A stretch of DNA of 64,000 nucleotides from Zygnema cylindricum (GCA_037447655.1 JBBHKE010000225.1:38364-102363); one strand, 5' to 3'. Shown: positions 10,949-27,871, counted from the stretch's first letter. Notes: generated by a model from the letters alone, not told the origin. Numbers and translations are program-made.

Positions 10949-12349
10949 CTTCTTCCTACCTAATAACTAAGTCCTCGGAGATACGTATACACATCTCTTT
11001 TTGGTAACAAATGGTTTTACTCTTTCTAGGGATGACATCTCTATCTCATATCCCTACCCTCTTATCAGTGGTGATTAAATCACCCTAGACTCTCAGAACC
11101 AACTACCTTTCCGTAGGTATCAGTGAAAGAGACTCTCATCTTGGTAAACAATGGTTTTTCTCTACACATATGCATAGAGGCTCCTGAATCAATAATCCAT
11201 CCTTCTTCAGGAGCTTCTCTTACTCCACCGAAAGCACACTTTTGCCTCCTTGGAATCTCCGACTCACCTTTCACCTCCAGCTCCTCGTTGAGGAGAAGTT
11301 CTCCATCGTCCTCATCGGAGTCCTCTCCGATGACTTGTGTTGCCACAAATGCCTTCTTTTTCTTTGCGGCTGGTTTTTCGACGTGTTCCTCCTTCAATCT
11401 TAGTTCTGACAGTTTAGTACACTCCGCCATGTAATGTCCTGGCTTCTTACAAAAGTGACAAAGCCCCTTCGGAGGCCTCGATCCAGATCCTTCCGATTGA
11501 TTTCCTCTTCCCCCTCCACCAAAGTTTCCATAAGGTTTCTTGGAATCCTTGTCTCCCCAATTAGTTCCAACAGCCAATGCCTGAACACTCTTTCCTCCTC
11601 TACGAATCTCAATTGTGTTTTCCCGAACCAAAATCATTCCCACAACGGAGTTCCAAATCCATCGATGATCTGGCAAGTCCTGAACCCTGTTAACAATGTT
11701 TTCATAATCATCTGGGAGTTTCATCAACAAAGTATTCACCTTCTCTTTCTCAGTCTCCCTTTTCCCTAAACTCTCTAACTCCATAAATAACCCGGCCAAG
11801 TCATTACAAAAATCTAACATTTTTCCCCCTTTTTACCCCTAAGCCTGTACCTTCTAATCTGCCAGCTTCTGCTGGTGAATTGTACCACTCTTGTAAATGT
11901 TGACAAGTGCCTCCCACAACTCGTCCTCCCTGTCCACATGAAGATGAGGTGTAGCCACTACCTGGGTGAGGCGCCCGAGAATAAAATGAGTCGCCACGGT
12001 ATTGTTGAAATCCCAGATTTCACTAATATTAGCATCGGTTTTATGAACACCTGCTGCCAAAACCGATCCAGTAGGCATCGGTGTTAGTTTTTCCTTCCCA
12101 TACTCCTTCCCTATGTTCGACACGATGCTCTCTCCAACATCCTCTTCCGCCTCTACCCCCGCAGATCCCCCTTGTGAACCGAGATCCTCCAAACCCTGGT
12201 GGAACTCCCAAATTTGCTGATGGCCGACGCACACGACCACTCACAATGCCCCATAGCCATTTTTCAACTAGTGCACCCCTTATCATGGTTTCCCAATAAA
12301 TGAACCCTGTTCCATAAAAATGGGCACCCTAGAGGGTGGGCCCATAACC
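10949..12349 (-). pseudogene. Copia gag-protease fragment cut off by an assembly gap
   Basis: Minus-strand Copia gag starting at the ATG 12,343-12,345 inside the primer-binding site. The frame breaks near 12,040-12,240 and again near 11,821-11,853. The longest open part (11,080-11,820, 246 codons) has LPDDYENIVNRV, a canonical CCHC zinc knuckle CHFCKKPGHYMAEC, and the aspartic protease box WIIDSGASMHMC. Protease and zinc knuckle are intact here, unlike the 44-50 kb element. Integrase, RT and RNase H are absent because the element runs into the N gap. Confidence 0.85.
12335..12349 (-). promoter_or_regulatory. Retrotransposon primer-binding site, half-tRNA type
   Basis: Minus strand GGTTATGGGCCCACC directly after the LTR ends in ..TTACA. 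Identical to the sites at 6,410 and 49,609. Confidence 0.8.
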
Positions 12350-13291
12350 TGTAATTCTGTGACCTCCATTGGTACACAGATTGTCCAGCTTATGTGAAGC
12401 CTCTAAGATAGTATATGCACTTTTGACTTGGCAATGAATAAGTCCCACCCTGGGACGCAAAATCTCTGACCAACTACACCCCTGTGTAGCCCCGACTCCC
12501 CTGAGTCCGCAGCAAAAAGAATCATTGAATTTGCTCACCTGAGCATTAAGTTATGGCTGACCAAAGTTGGTCCATAAATACAGGTGCTCTCTGGGAGAGA
12601 GGCTGAAAAACCGGAAAATATTCTAAGTCCTAAGGTACTAGACCAATCATATTACTGTAAAGTACAAGAAGGTACAGGTACCGTTGTACTTCTTGTACGG
12701 CCATAGTACGGCATGGCCGGTCCGCTGACGCGTGTCAATTCCGGAGCCTTAGTTGCTCCTCCCGTAATGTCCGTTGTCCAACCATATGTTGCCACGTGTC
12801 ATCCGCCGACATCTGCTCCGCAAACTGCCAAATGTCTATTCCGGTATTCCGGCTCCACTGTGAGTCGTTCGATCTAAACATTTTAATTTCATCCGTCGAA
12901 ATTAAATGTTAATTCGTAATTTTCGTGCGGTCCCGATTTTGTGCGACGCGGTATGTTTCCATGCATAAATCGTTCCGTAACTTGTTAAATGAAATGTCCG
13001 GCGCTGTACGACTTTAAATTATTATCGCGCCATATACATGTATCGAATCTTCAAGGCTTACTGGATAAGGCGTACGGCTGTTCCGTACGGTGATCATCCA
13101 AAGGTCACTGGTTCAATTCTCACAAGGTGTAGTAATATATTTTGCAAAGAAAAACTGCCCTGAATGATTTGCCTGACTCTCTTAGCTGCAGCAGGCAGCC
13201 ATGGCTTTATACAGGTCCTCAGTGACTACGACAAGTATGAGGGCTGCAGTAAGTCCATAAGAAAGACTACAAAATACCTCCATTTTCAACA
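12350..13291 (-). repeat. 5' LTR of the gag fragment at 10.9-12.3 kb
   Basis: Minus strand starts TGTTGAAAATGGAGG at 13,291 and ends ..ATTACA at 12,350, 942 bases. It shares scattered blocks with the 890-bp LTRs at 44,320 and 49,624 (start TGTTGAAAA, the GGTGGGACTTATTC-type region, a tRNA-like module, the AACTGCC block). It is inserted into the dispersed repeat that continues at 13,305. Confidence 0.7.
13053..13125 (+). other. tRNA-like module inside an LTR
   Basis: Reads GGCTTACTGGATAAGGCG (tRNA-Arg-like D arm and A box), then a hairpin CGTACGG-CTGTT-CCGTACG in the anticodon-arm position, then GGTTCAATTCTC in the B-box and T-loop position. There is no matching acceptor stem, so it is not a functional tRNA gene. 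It lies antisense to the Copia LTR that contains it. Equivalent modules lie at 44,997-45,066 and 50,299-50,369. Confidence 0.6.
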
Positions 13292-13304
13292 ATTGTCTTT
13301 ACTT

Positions 13305-13468
13305 TGGCAGATTTGCAGACCTAGGGTGTGTCTGGTTTGATTGAGACTTCATTGTGAAGTTAGTAGTCTGCGGGTTTATCGTGAGAGTTTCCTATTGTGT
13401 GCCTGTGTTATTATTATGGCAACTGCTGGTGATTCTTGTACTTCTTCTGTGACACCAGCTGCCTCATT
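13305..13468 (+). repeat. Dispersed repeat, copy 2 (pair with 3,091-3,254)
   Basis: See 3,091. The ATG at 13,416 opens MATAGDS and reaches a stop within about 20 codons. Confidence 0.5.
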
Positions 13469-13517
13469 ATAACATTCTGGTGGCCTCGCATCCTCCCTGG
13501 CGGAAGGCACTTGTCAT

Positions 13518-13625
13518 ACGCGACGTGTACCCACCTGGTCGCGCGGTTGTCGTGGATATTTGTTCAGTTTTACGCGACGTGTACCCACGTGGTCGCGCGG
13601 TTGTCGTGGATATTTGTTCACTTTT
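13518..13625 (+). repeat. Tandem duplication, 54-bp unit, two copies
   Basis: Two units starting ACGCGACGTGTACCCAC at 13,518 and 13,572 are nearly identical (CCACCTGG against CCACGTGG). A related sequence occurs inverted near 43,600. From 13,760 to 13,990 nothing is recognised. Confidence 0.85.
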
Positions 13626-13989
13626 CCACAAGGCGCGATGTTATTCGTTCAAGCGCTTAGAATTGACCTACTCCGGGTCACTTGTTGCGAATTGAAAGTG
13701 TCAGACGATGGCGTATCCGATTATGCATCCGACGGTCCACGTTTACGCCTATAAACGTGGAAAATTAAATCCCTTATTCAGTAGGCTTGTTTTTTTGACA
13801 TTTTTTTTTTTTGTACGGCGTTGTACAAAACAGTACGGTTTTCTGTAAACAACGACATTTTTTCCCTAATGGAACCTCACCCTAAACCTTTGTGCATCAC
13901 ATCGGTTGGAGATACCCGTTCTCCCAACGATTCATACAAATAAAGTGCACACGTACGGGTACAACCGTTAACTGTACTATCAGGTACAG

Positions 13990-14210
13990 TACACCTTGAA
14001 TTGCTATTATAATTAATAATTATTTCACCACTCAAAACATATTTTCTCCGTACACACTTGTTCGATTTTCAATTTGAGACCGCCAATCGGAAGCTAAGAA
14101 TCTTAACTTTCAATCGCAACCGTCAAATTTACAAGTGGACAAGTGTGTTTGGGGAAAAAAAAATTTAATAGACAACAAAAATATTAACACCATAAGCGAT
14201 ACATGGTGAA
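13990..14210. mobile_element. TACACC-family MITE with palindromic core
   Basis: Left end TACACCTTGAATTGC; right end reads inward TTCACCATGTATCGC. The middle is an imperfect inverted repeat, TTTTCTCCGTACACACTTGT on the left and an ACAAGTGGACAAGTGTG block on the right. The same core recurs at 19,790, 26,465 and 38,640 in elements with related ends. Confidence 0.6.
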
Positions 14211-14594
14211 TTGTTCGATACACAACCGACGTGGTACTTTTCACGTCTGGCGACCTCGTGAACTCTGGGTAACGCATTGGACCGTGATGTGAGTCGGTTC
14301 CGTACAGTGGATCCGTGCAGTATTCCATTCACTAATTTGTCATCATCCATAGATGCGAAACACTTTCGGGCAACGCGAGGATTGTGTGTCACGGGAATAT
14401 CCCCAGAGCGATCTAGCCCCGTGAACACTACATCGTACCGTCGAGGGCGGTGTCTTTATCAAAAACCAACTATTTTCACGGGTAGTTTATTGGACACGTG
14501 GCAATGTTACCGTTAATGAGTCATTGAGCTCATAGGTTGTGTCACCCAAACAGCATTACACTTGATCAAATGTAATATTCAGCAATGAGGACTG

Positions 14595-15483
14595 AGGGCG
14601 TGTCCCCATGTGTTCAAGTAAGGGTTTTTTTTTGTCGTTTTCACAGAAAATGGGACTTCGAACGATAAAATATATCGTCGTAAGAAAAATGGGCAAAAAC
14701 ACAAGTACATTTTGCGTCATTTTGGAACTTGAAAGGTACCGCAATTTGGCGTTATTATCATCGCAACCCTCTTCCAGCTAATCTTCACACTTGCACTGGA
14801 ATCTAATCGCGACCTGAATTTAATCAAAATACTACCTTATTGACGAATAGAAAACCGGGATTGCACGCGTCAAAACTTTTCAAAAAAATTGAGCGACGGA
14901 GAGTAAAATCTATTTTTCCCCTGCTCGTCACGCGCATGTACGTAAGGATATGACGAGCATGTACGGAAAAAAATCGTTGGGGTCTCAGACCTTCCACTTT
15001 CATTCATGGGTCCTTTGCAAAATTTTACGTCGTCCTCGTCTCCCCCCCTCTTTGTCACTCGACCGCTCATCTTTCTCTCTAGTTTACACGAGATGCAACA
15101 ATAATATCGAAAGATACAATACAAAAAAACGAAGTCGGAAGCCATGGCGGAAAATCTTTGTACTGATGACGGCACATGGTAGCATGACTTTGCTATGTCA
15201 CTAAACCCTAAACATCTATAACATCACAAAATCCTTGACGTCTACAATTGTCGCCGTTTTTGTAGACGTCACAAATTTTAACAAGTTTCGCAGTTTCGCA
15301 GTTGTCTACATTTCGTTTCGTAGACTGTTGCACATTTTGTAGACGTCTACAACTGTCACATCTTCGAAGTAATGAACGCGCAAGTAACGATTGACATAAG
15401 CACACTTTGAAAAGTACACCGTAAAATCTGCGCTAAAATCGATAGTAACGTTTCAAAGTTTTGGTTACATGGGGACACGCCCT
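14595..15483. mobile_element. Non-autonomous DNA transposon with perfect 17-bp terminal inverted repeats
   Basis: Ends are exact inverted repeats: AGGGCGTGTCCCCATGT at 14,595-14,611 and its reverse complement at 15,467-15,483 (889 bp). No coding capacity. Subterminal text (AAGTAAGGGTTTTTT, TGTCGTTTTC) recurs at 15,650, 30,838, 36,022 and 52,174, and right ends at 17,443 and 54,590. I see no clean target duplication, so the superfamily (Mutator-like is a guess) is unproven. Confidence 0.75.
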
Positions 15484-15649
15484 AAGAGTGTGTCCTCATG
15501 AGCCAAAGGGTTTTTTTCTGTCGATTTCATCAAAAACTAAGCGTTGTACTAATAAAATCACACCAACACGAAAAAAGTGAAAAAACTGGAAACACAATTT
15601 TCGTCAGCTTCAACCTTAAGATGTAAACATGTTGTAATCTTCTATAGTG

Positions 15650-16547
15650 TTCTTAGGGTACTTTCCCATGTGATAAAGTAAGGGTTTTTTCTTGTCGTTT
15701 TCCTCCAAAACTTAGCCTGCAACTAGAAAATCCGCAGCCGTACCCAAAAAAACGAAATTACCACATAACAATTTGCGTCACTTTGAAATTTGAAATCTAC
15801 TACAATTTGTCGTCTAACGCCGCTTCACCACTTTGGCCCTCCACCATCTTCAACTTACTCAAATCACCGCGAGGTGATTTTAACTAAAGTTTCAGAAGTG
15901 AACGATAGACATAATGCCGTGACAGCGCCGATGTTTTTCAAAACTTTTCAGTGACCGAGCAAAAAAACCTAGAACACGTTTCCTACATGTGCGTACTTTT
16001 TCCTCTTCACTTTTTTCCGTAAAGGGCCGTGGAGGGGTCTCAGCCAACGGACACCAAAGTCGCCATTTTCTCTCTTCTCCTCCCACTACCCGCGTATACC
16101 GCAAAAATATTGTAATGAAAATAAGGCAATTATGGTACGAAATGAAAGTTCTCTAAAAAAATACAACTTTTTACTTTCTTTGGGCATGTTTTTATGGCAA
16201 TCAGAGTGAGAAAGGACGAAAAAACAAAATCGGGAAACCATGGCGGAATTTTTTGGAATTAATGACGTCGTAGCTATCATAAGTGAGCGTGACGTCATAA
16301 TGTCACAAACCCTAAACATCTACAATGTCACAATAAACTAGACATCTACAAACCAAGCTTTTGTAAACGCCATCAATTGTTGCATTTTAGTCGCCTTCAA
16401 CCGTCACAAATTACACCCACGTCTACACCCGCCACAATTTAAAGCAATGATTTCATTACGCTACAACGGAACGCTTTAAAAGTTGTACGTAAAATCTTCG
16501 CTAAAAAATGAAGTAATAAGACTAAGTTTCGATTATAAGCGAAACTG
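15650..16547. mobile_element. Second member of the CCCCATGT-ended DNA element family
   Basis: Starts TAGGGTACTTTCCCATGTG with the same AAGTAAGGGTTTTTT subterminal text and ends near GAAACTGCCCTTA. The terminal repeats are less well matched than at 14,595. The terminal 320 bases recur inverted at 31,604-31,965 and 54,702-54,990. A partial third head sits at 15,486. Confidence 0.55.
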
Positions 16548-16607
16548 CCCTTAGAACCACAACCACGTCAGTGGCATGCTATTTTTTAACTTTACCTCAA
16601 ATCTACT

Positions 16608-16958
16608 TTAATCCGATATCAAACAGTTGGAGGGCTCGTTATATCGCTCCTAAACCAACATCAACCATCACTGTATTTGGTGGAGGTAGGTATCCGTGAT
16701 GCAAAATGTAATGTTAATCGTATGGGATCCCTTCCCACAACATGGGGCACGCAACCCGAGTAGGATTTGAATATATTTAATAACACAATGTCGCTTCTAT
16801 ACATTGTGGTATAAATGTATCGGCATATGGAGCCAATATACTTGTAAAATATCGCGATATTGAGCTTCTCGATTAATCGAAGCGATGTATCGGTTACCGG
16901 GTATTCAAAACTAGGTACATATTTAATATCGGCAAGGGGCCTTAAACACACAACACTA
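16608..16958. mobile_element. Truncated element ending in ACACAACACTA
   Basis: Shares ATATCGCTCC, TTTGG.GGAGGT and AATATCGGCAAG.GGC blocks plus the terminal ACACAACACTA with the complete element at 37,053-37,478. The left terminus is missing. Confidence 0.5.
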
Positions 16959-17149
16959 CTTCAAACATATCAGAGATGTGTTTTTAAGTAATGTATCACC
17001 GCGCTACAAATAGGAAAGCACCTTTGCACGTTTCAAATGATTTTAAAAGTTGTAGACAAGGAGAAGTACACGTCTTCTTTTGTCCGTTTGCAACCAGTAT
17101 GGATGGTTTTTTTTGCACAGGTCAATAATTTAATATTATTCCACGAAGA

Positions 17150-17463
17150 CCGGACAGGAGTGGGCAAAGGCAAAGGCAAAGACATATTTTTCAACCGCGA
17201 ACGACATAAGATTGGAAGGTTGTACGTCTACTATGTCACGCAAAGACATGCGACGTCACAAGCAGTTTCAAGAAATACGGTGCGACAACACAGATTGTGT
17301 TGACTGTCGTCACAGATATTGTCTTTTGTTGACGTATACAATCATCTTAAGCTGAAATTTCTATTTCGTTTTTGCACATTGGGACACTTAAAAACGTGTA
17401 CATAAAATCTTCGCTACAATACAAAGACCGCTAAGCTACGATTACATGGGGACACACTCTAAT
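17150..17463 (+). mobile_element. Right-end fragment of the CCCCATGT-ended family
   Basis: Parallels 31,290-31,603 (GTCACG..AAGACAT.CGACGTCA, CACAGATTGT, GACACTTAAAAA, then ACATGGGGACACACTCT). The left end is not found. From 17,464 to 17,794 the sequence is A/T-rich with no feature. Confidence 0.5.
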
Positions 17464-17794
17464 ATTTATTGCAAAAAATTGTTATGGAAAACCATCCGGA
17501 TACAAAAGGGATAGTGAAAAAACATTTACAACAAAAAATAAACTTAATATATTAAATTATTTGTGAAGTTTTGTATGTTTTATTGATTTTTTGTTTATTT
17601 TTTTTACAATATGAAGCAAAGTTTGTTTGCTTTAATTTTGAATTTCCAATTCTAGTTGCTTTATTAACCGATGAACAAATTTTTTAGAGATATGGCAATG
17701 ATTAAAAGTTTCATAATTTTTTTTTGTTTTTATTATCTAACCTACATTTTTGAGCCCAAAAGAGTGGAATCACAAATTTACATTATACATGTAC

Positions 17795-18369
17795 TACACC
17801 GTGAATCGTTATTAGACTAAAGAAATTATTAGTATCAATAATAAATTAGTGTCATTGATGCTAATTTGTGTATCAATACCATCGTCAAAAAAATGTTTAA
17901 TTGTAATTTCTCAACGTTGATTTAGGTGTTCAGGATCCGTTGTCATGACATACACGTTTAAATAGGTAGATGTACAAAATCTGACAATCCGTAACACGTG
18001 TCGTCCTTCCATTGTTATGAATCCACAATTCTAATTTAGGTTTGCGGATGAACAATCATTAAGCCGTTCATAGTTATACACTAAAATAGGTACAATATTA
18101 TTCTAAGCGCCGTTCTGTATGTAACCGACATAAGTAAACAGCAATTTTGGTACAGTTTTCGGTAGTGAAGTACAATGATGTACAAAAAAAAACCTCCGTA
18201 CACCACACTATTCAATGAACATGTACGGTGACACCATTGACGCTAATTCACAAGAACCGCAATTAACGTCACAGATAAATTAGAATCAGTCACTGTATTT
18301 CGGGTATCAATGTCAAAATTTTGGGGCGCCGTTATAGAGTACATAAGTCTAATAACGATTCGCGGTGTA
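17795..18369. mobile_element. TACACCG-family MITE, 575 bp
   Basis: Terminal inverted repeats TACACCGTGAATCGTTAT at 17,795 and the complement of TACACCGCGAATCGTTAT at the right end. No ORF of note. The terminal TA on both sides fits a TA target duplication as in Tc1/mariner or Stowaway MITEs. From 18,370 to 19,711 I see no gene; there is a cluster of CCCTAAA-like words at 18,618-18,655. Confidence 0.8.
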
Positions 18370-19711
18370 CTGTACATGTATTTCAGAATTTCCGTACTTT
18401 TAGAGTCAGTGTGATGTCACAAATATTGTCCAACCTGAATCTTGCGTTTTTTGGGGCTCCGAGGTCGGTTTCGCGCATTCTGAGAGATCCACGTCGACCC
18501 CCCATCATCTTTTCGTTTTACGACGCGCCGCGCCGCGCGGACGTAAAAATGAATATATATACATATGCTTTGGGTTTTTTATTATTTCGTGTTTTTTTTT
18601 TATTGAAAAACACCAAACCATACCCTAAAAAACCCTAAACGGGTAAACCCTAACCAGATACCCGGTAGGTATCTTGTCAGTGGTGACCCTTACGGCGCAT
18701 TTTGCACGGTGAACTGCGGGTTCACACGGTGCACCACACCGGGGAAACTTGTAAGATACCTAGACTGTACTTGCATGAGAGTACTGAATTTTAACTTTTT
18801 AAACTTGCTCCTAGCTTAAATTTAGGATGTTGACGCAAACTTTGAGCTACATTTACTGCAGCGTTAAAACCCGATATTAACTATAAACGTTTGAAAAGGT
18901 AAAGAGTTTCTTCTTCAACAAAAACTGTACGGTGTGAAAGGTTCATCAGAAAACGACGAATAAAATTTTGGCGGCAAAACATTGGTTCTTTACTCTTTTG
19001 AAAAGTCGTCGAAATTCGACGCCGTATTCTGACGTTGACGTCAACGTTACGGACAAAATAACAGCCTGTTTGCATTATTGCATCTCGTTCACAAACAAAC
19101 GGGAGGATCCTGGGAAGGAAACCGACGAGCGCCGAAGTTATGCAGGTCTCTGTCACGAAACTGAGGGGTGATGTACGGATTCAGCTTCGATACCGGTCTC
19201 GGTCAATCTTAAAGGTTTGGTCAGAACCAACCGGTATCTAGGTTTACAAGCCAACATAAGGGTTTTGCCGAACCGGGCAAATTCCTTCAGAGCATTAACA
19301 AATAAAAATGCTGGAATCCCTTACGAAAGTCCTGCAATGACGTGCAGGACTTTGCACCTTTGCCTATCTCGTGCATCATTAAGAATATGTCCTTTATGTA
19401 ACTGTCCTGTAGTTTTTATTGCAAAAATTGCGATGGGAAAACAATCGTAGTACAACAAAGGTAAAACTGAAAAAAAAAAAAAGCACGGCACATTCGTACA
19501 TTTGTACAGTCATGCATGAGGACAAACCTGTTTTGGCGTGATCAAACCGAACGAAGCGGTTTTCAAATCGATCATACCGAACCATGCCTGTTTTAATTCG
19601 TGAGCGATTTGACGAAATTGAACTGGCAAAAATTTGGTTTAGTTCGTTTCGTAAAAAGTTTAAGCGTTTCCGTGCGAGCGTCGCTACAGTACAGTACAGC
19701 TGTACCTCACA

Positions 19712-19953
19712 ACAACCGTGAATCGTAATTACTAATTAGTAATTACAGTAGCGTCAATGTTTTTTTCGTCTCTTAAAACATCTTTTCTCCGGACACACAT
19801 GTCTGATTGCGGATCTGACGGTTGCGCTTAAATGGTAAAATTCTCCGCTTACGAAAGGCGGTCTTACACTGAAAATTGGACAACTGTGTACGGAGAAAAT
19901 ATGTTTTTGAGTGGCTAAAAAAATATGAACGCTAATTACGATTTACGGTTGTA
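19712..19953. mobile_element. ACAACCG-ended MITE with palindromic core
   Basis: Left end ACAACCGTGAATCGTAATTA, right end reads inward ACAACCGTAAATCGTAATTA. The core holds CATCTTTTCTCCGGACACAC and its inverted partner GTGTACGGAGAAAATATG, the same foldback as at 13,990. From 19,954 to 20,820 nothing is recognised. Confidence 0.65.
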
Positions 19954-20889
19954 CGGTACAGTGTTTTATGTAACGGATGCATCTCGGTGCAGCTTGCTTC
20001 CGATTTTATTTTTGCCGGTTGTCAGGAAATTGTAAACCGACGAAACTTGGACGATTGGATACGCTGAATTCTAGCCGCTAAATGTGTACGGTCAATGTGA
20101 AAAATGTACGGCATGTTCTTATACGTGCTCTTTATGACACCGGAGGAAAAGAATACGACGCACGCGTCAACGCCAATTCTCAAAGTTAAAAGGGAATGTT
20201 ATAGTTACTGCGATTCTGGTTACCAATTATCACTAGAATGTACTAATTCTAAAATAAGGCTAGAAGTCTGACTTTTTGTGACTCTGTTTTGTACCATCGG
20301 AGTTTCGGACACGTGGACTCAAAGAATGTCAGTTTCTGACAATCGGGAAAAAGTGTGGAGATTCGACTCACCCAGTGTCTCCGTTAGGGAAAGTACAGCT
20401 GTAACAGAGAACTCTTCGTTATGAGATCTCTGTTTGTACTTCGTACGTTATTAATGGTTCGAACAACAGAATCCTATTGGCCAATTTTTTTTTAAGAGCG
20501 AAAACCGAAAAGTGCTCACTTTTTTTCGGGGGCTGACGAAGGACTCTCCGTTACAAGGGACTTTTCTTTGCCCTTGGCAGTTTCGTCCGTTTTGCTTACA
20601 AGTTAGAATTCCGTACAAATATTTGTTTACAACCAATGACTTCAAAGAAAACCAGGTGAAAAAATCGAATCACCTGATATTCTGCAACTGCATTGGCTAG
20701 AAATTATACGCGTCAGAATCTGTACGATTTTGTAAAAAGTCTACTGTAGATTTCAAAGTAGATTTGTCGTAACTACAGATTCTCCCGTAGTAGTTATAAC
20801 ACACCTCAAATGCGAAAATTTGTCCTGTCCTCTCTTTTCCACCGCTCGCTGTACTTTCCTGTTCACACCTAAACCCAGCCGTTCACACT

Positions 20890-21096
20890 AGCAATTCTTC
20901 GCTGGATCCGTCGGTCCATCATTTGCTGTCGTTTCCGCCTATTTAGCCAGACCCTCACTGTTGCCTTTTGACACTTCTGTTTCTACTTATCACTCACTCT
21001 CTGCAGATTCATAACTCCCTCCCATCCCTCCTATCTACTTCCTCCCTCTCCTTCTCTCCCCCCCTCCCCCCTTCCCTCTCCCTCTCCCTCTCCGCC
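20890..21096 (+). promoter_or_regulatory. Presumed promoter and pyrimidine-rich 5' UTR of the dehydratase gene
   Basis: No clear TATA box (CCTATTTAG at about 20,938 is the nearest candidate). The 90 bases before the start codon are nearly pure C/T with CCCTCTCC runs, resembling a plant Y-patch leader. The start context CCGCCATGGGC is strong. The transcription start is not determined. Confidence 0.45.
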
Positions 21097-25570
<4,474 letters not shown>

Positions 25571-26409
25571 ATTATTTTATTTTATTATTGTCGTGGGTTT
25601 TTTTTTTCCGACACTGAATATGTGCATATTTGTTGAAGGGAACTCGAAGGTTGTGATTACGTATGTGATTTCGTGCGTGATTTTTTCAAGTTCGTGGAAA
25701 TACACAAAGGAAAGGTGGAAGGAAGTAAGGAGGGAAGGCTTTTATGGAAATTGTGGAGCAGATTTTTTTTAATTGTAGTGTGAAGGGAAAAAACGAAGGT
25801 TTAATATAGGCTAGCAAGAGGCTTTCTTTGGTAGTGGTGATATTAATCAGGAAAGACGTGACAATAAGCTTTTATTTTTCCCTTCTTCTCTTGTTTTTCT
25901 TTATAGATTTTCAGTGTCAGAGATTTCTTGGCTTGTCTTTTTCTGGGTACTTGGGATTTTTTAACACCTTCTGTAGGTTTTACAACTTGAACCATTTAGG
26001 AGAAAGATCAAATATTAACTCATCTTGACTTTCTTTCTAGGAAGGTATTTTCTTTGAAGAAATGTCGGAGGAGAAAATATTTATATGTTTAAGGTGTATT
26101 GGTCAATATACGAAATATTTAATGTCTATGATATTTTGTCGTGGTCTTTGTTGTTGTGTCTAAAAGGAGGAAGGTTTATTTTTACCAAAGGTGTGCTCAT
26201 ATCTATTCTTTAACGTGTGTTTTTCTTTTAAATCTCTGCGTGTTTGTTTAAAATATATTTTCTGATTTGAATTTTACAAACGTAAATGTGTGGCTGATAT
26301 CTAAGCTGGAGGGCCTTGACCATGTTTGTGAGTTGGGAATGCTCATTATTAGTTTTTAAGTTCTTTTGCATTAAACTTTCTTGTAATTGAAAATAGTGTA
26401 GAGGTTTGT

Positions 26410-26632
26410 AGAGATAGGGATGAGCAGTACACTGTCTATTACTATAATGTTTTTTTTGCCAAATAAAACATATTCTCCGTACACTTGTCGGAATATGGAT
26501 CTGATGGTTGTGATAAAAGCCAAGGTTCTCACCTTTCAATTTGTGATCTCCAATCGTATATAGAACAAATGTTTACGGAGAAAACTTTTTCAAAGAAGCA
26601 AACACAATTCAGAAACACTTTTAGCGATACAC
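26410..26632. mobile_element. MITE-like element with palindromic core
   Basis: Contains ACATATTCTCCGTACACTTG and the inverted partner ATGTTTACGGAGAAAACTTT, the fourth copy of the shared foldback core. Its ends (TACACTGTCTATTACT and inward GTAGTGTATCGCTA) are poorly matched. From 25,571 to 26,410 lies only the GMD 3' region. Confidence 0.45.
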
Positions 26633-26854
26633 TACACCGCGAATCGTTATTTGTGTCAAAGTTTAAATAGCGTAAAAAAATAATTAGTGTTATTGATTAT
26701 AATTTAGTGCCAGAAACGTGGCAGATTATGGTCCACTTACTTAAATAGAGTTGCTGATTTAATTACAAAAATCATGTATACTAATTGCGGAAAAAAATCA
26801 AAATTTTAAGAACCCTAAATAGAGTTATATACTCTAAAAACGATTCGCGGTGTA
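26633..26854. mobile_element. TACACCG-family MITE, 222 bp
   Basis: Ends TACACCGCGAATCGTTAT and the reverse complement of TACACCGCGAATCGTTTT, with TA at each border. Directly abuts the palindromic MITE on its left. From 26,855 to 27,410 nothing is recognised. Confidence 0.75.
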
Positions 26855-27411
26855 GTGGAACTCAGAATATTGACCCTCTCATGGATAATACTCACCAAAG
26901 CTTTTCTTTCGTAACTGAACATAAATCAGGAAAACTGGTCAGAGTAGAAGGAAAATTATATATATTATATCGTTATATCATTATACAACAATTCAAGATG
27001 GAGAAGATGAAAGGAGATGTAAAGTCGCAAAATTTAAAACAACACTGTCCATTGATTGTAATGCCTCCATTTTTTTGAATCATCACAAACAATTGCCTCA
27101 ACTGCAAATAGGTTTAAACTCTAAAATAGTTAAACCTACATAAGTCTACACTTCATTGTGATAAGTTTGTAGGATAGAAGAAAGAGTTAAATATTATATC
27201 TGGTATCTATGTGAAGGAAATACTAATTCTACCGTCCATTTGCTAAATAGTAAAGCAGAGGCAAATTTTTGGCAATATCATGTAACAATTAACAAAATAA
27301 TAATAATTTTGGACTGAATGATATTATGTTGAAAGGCTATGAGCCAATAAAAAGCAATGATACCCTACCAAAATATTCAAACTTCAAAGTCGGTGTACTG
27401 AACAAGTTTAT

Positions 27412-27535
27412 CTCCCTCTCCCTCTCTCCCTTCGTCCTCTCTTCTCCCTCCTCTCCCTTGCTCTCTCCCTCCCTCCTTCTCCATCCCTCCCATCCCTCCC
27501 CATACCTCCCCATCCCCCTCCCCCTCGAGTATGAA
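27412..27535 (+). repeat. Pyrimidine-only low-complexity tract
   Basis: CCCTCTCCCT-type sequence with almost no purines. Similar tracts occupy the 5' UTR or introns of all three genes here, but this one lies between genes. Confidence 0.85.
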
Positions 27536-27781
27536 TAATTGAATATCGACCATTGGTAAGAGGCTATTGATACACATCACCACATCGTGAACTGTTATTA
27601 GTGTTTAACATCACAATATTGACGCCCCTACATTAGGACCCCTGAACCTAAAATAGAATTAATAACACTAATTTGTTCTGTGCCCTAATATAGGAAGGGT
27701 CAACTAGTGTCACTACACTAATTCATTCAAGAGGTCTTCAAATAGCGTAGTGTATGAAATATGTCAAGATGTAAGAAAACT

Positions 27782-27784
<3 letters not shown>

Positions 27785-27868
<84 letters not shown>
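27785..27868. repeat. (TA)n microsatellite
   Basis: Uninterrupted TA array of about 84 bases. From 27,869 to 28,870 I see no gene; the part from about 28,440 is the downstream flank of the chitinase pseudogene and matches 38,860-39,090. Confidence 0.95.

Positions 27869-27871
<3 letters not shown>

Noticed and set aside
18618-18655. Interstitial telomere array
   Set aside because: Only a few CCCTAAA-like words, irregularly spaced; similar words are common in the AT-rich repeats here.
20968-21096. Longer N-terminus for GMD starting at the upstream ATG
   Set aside because: The extra residues are a translation of the pyrimidine leader and have no counterpart in the family.
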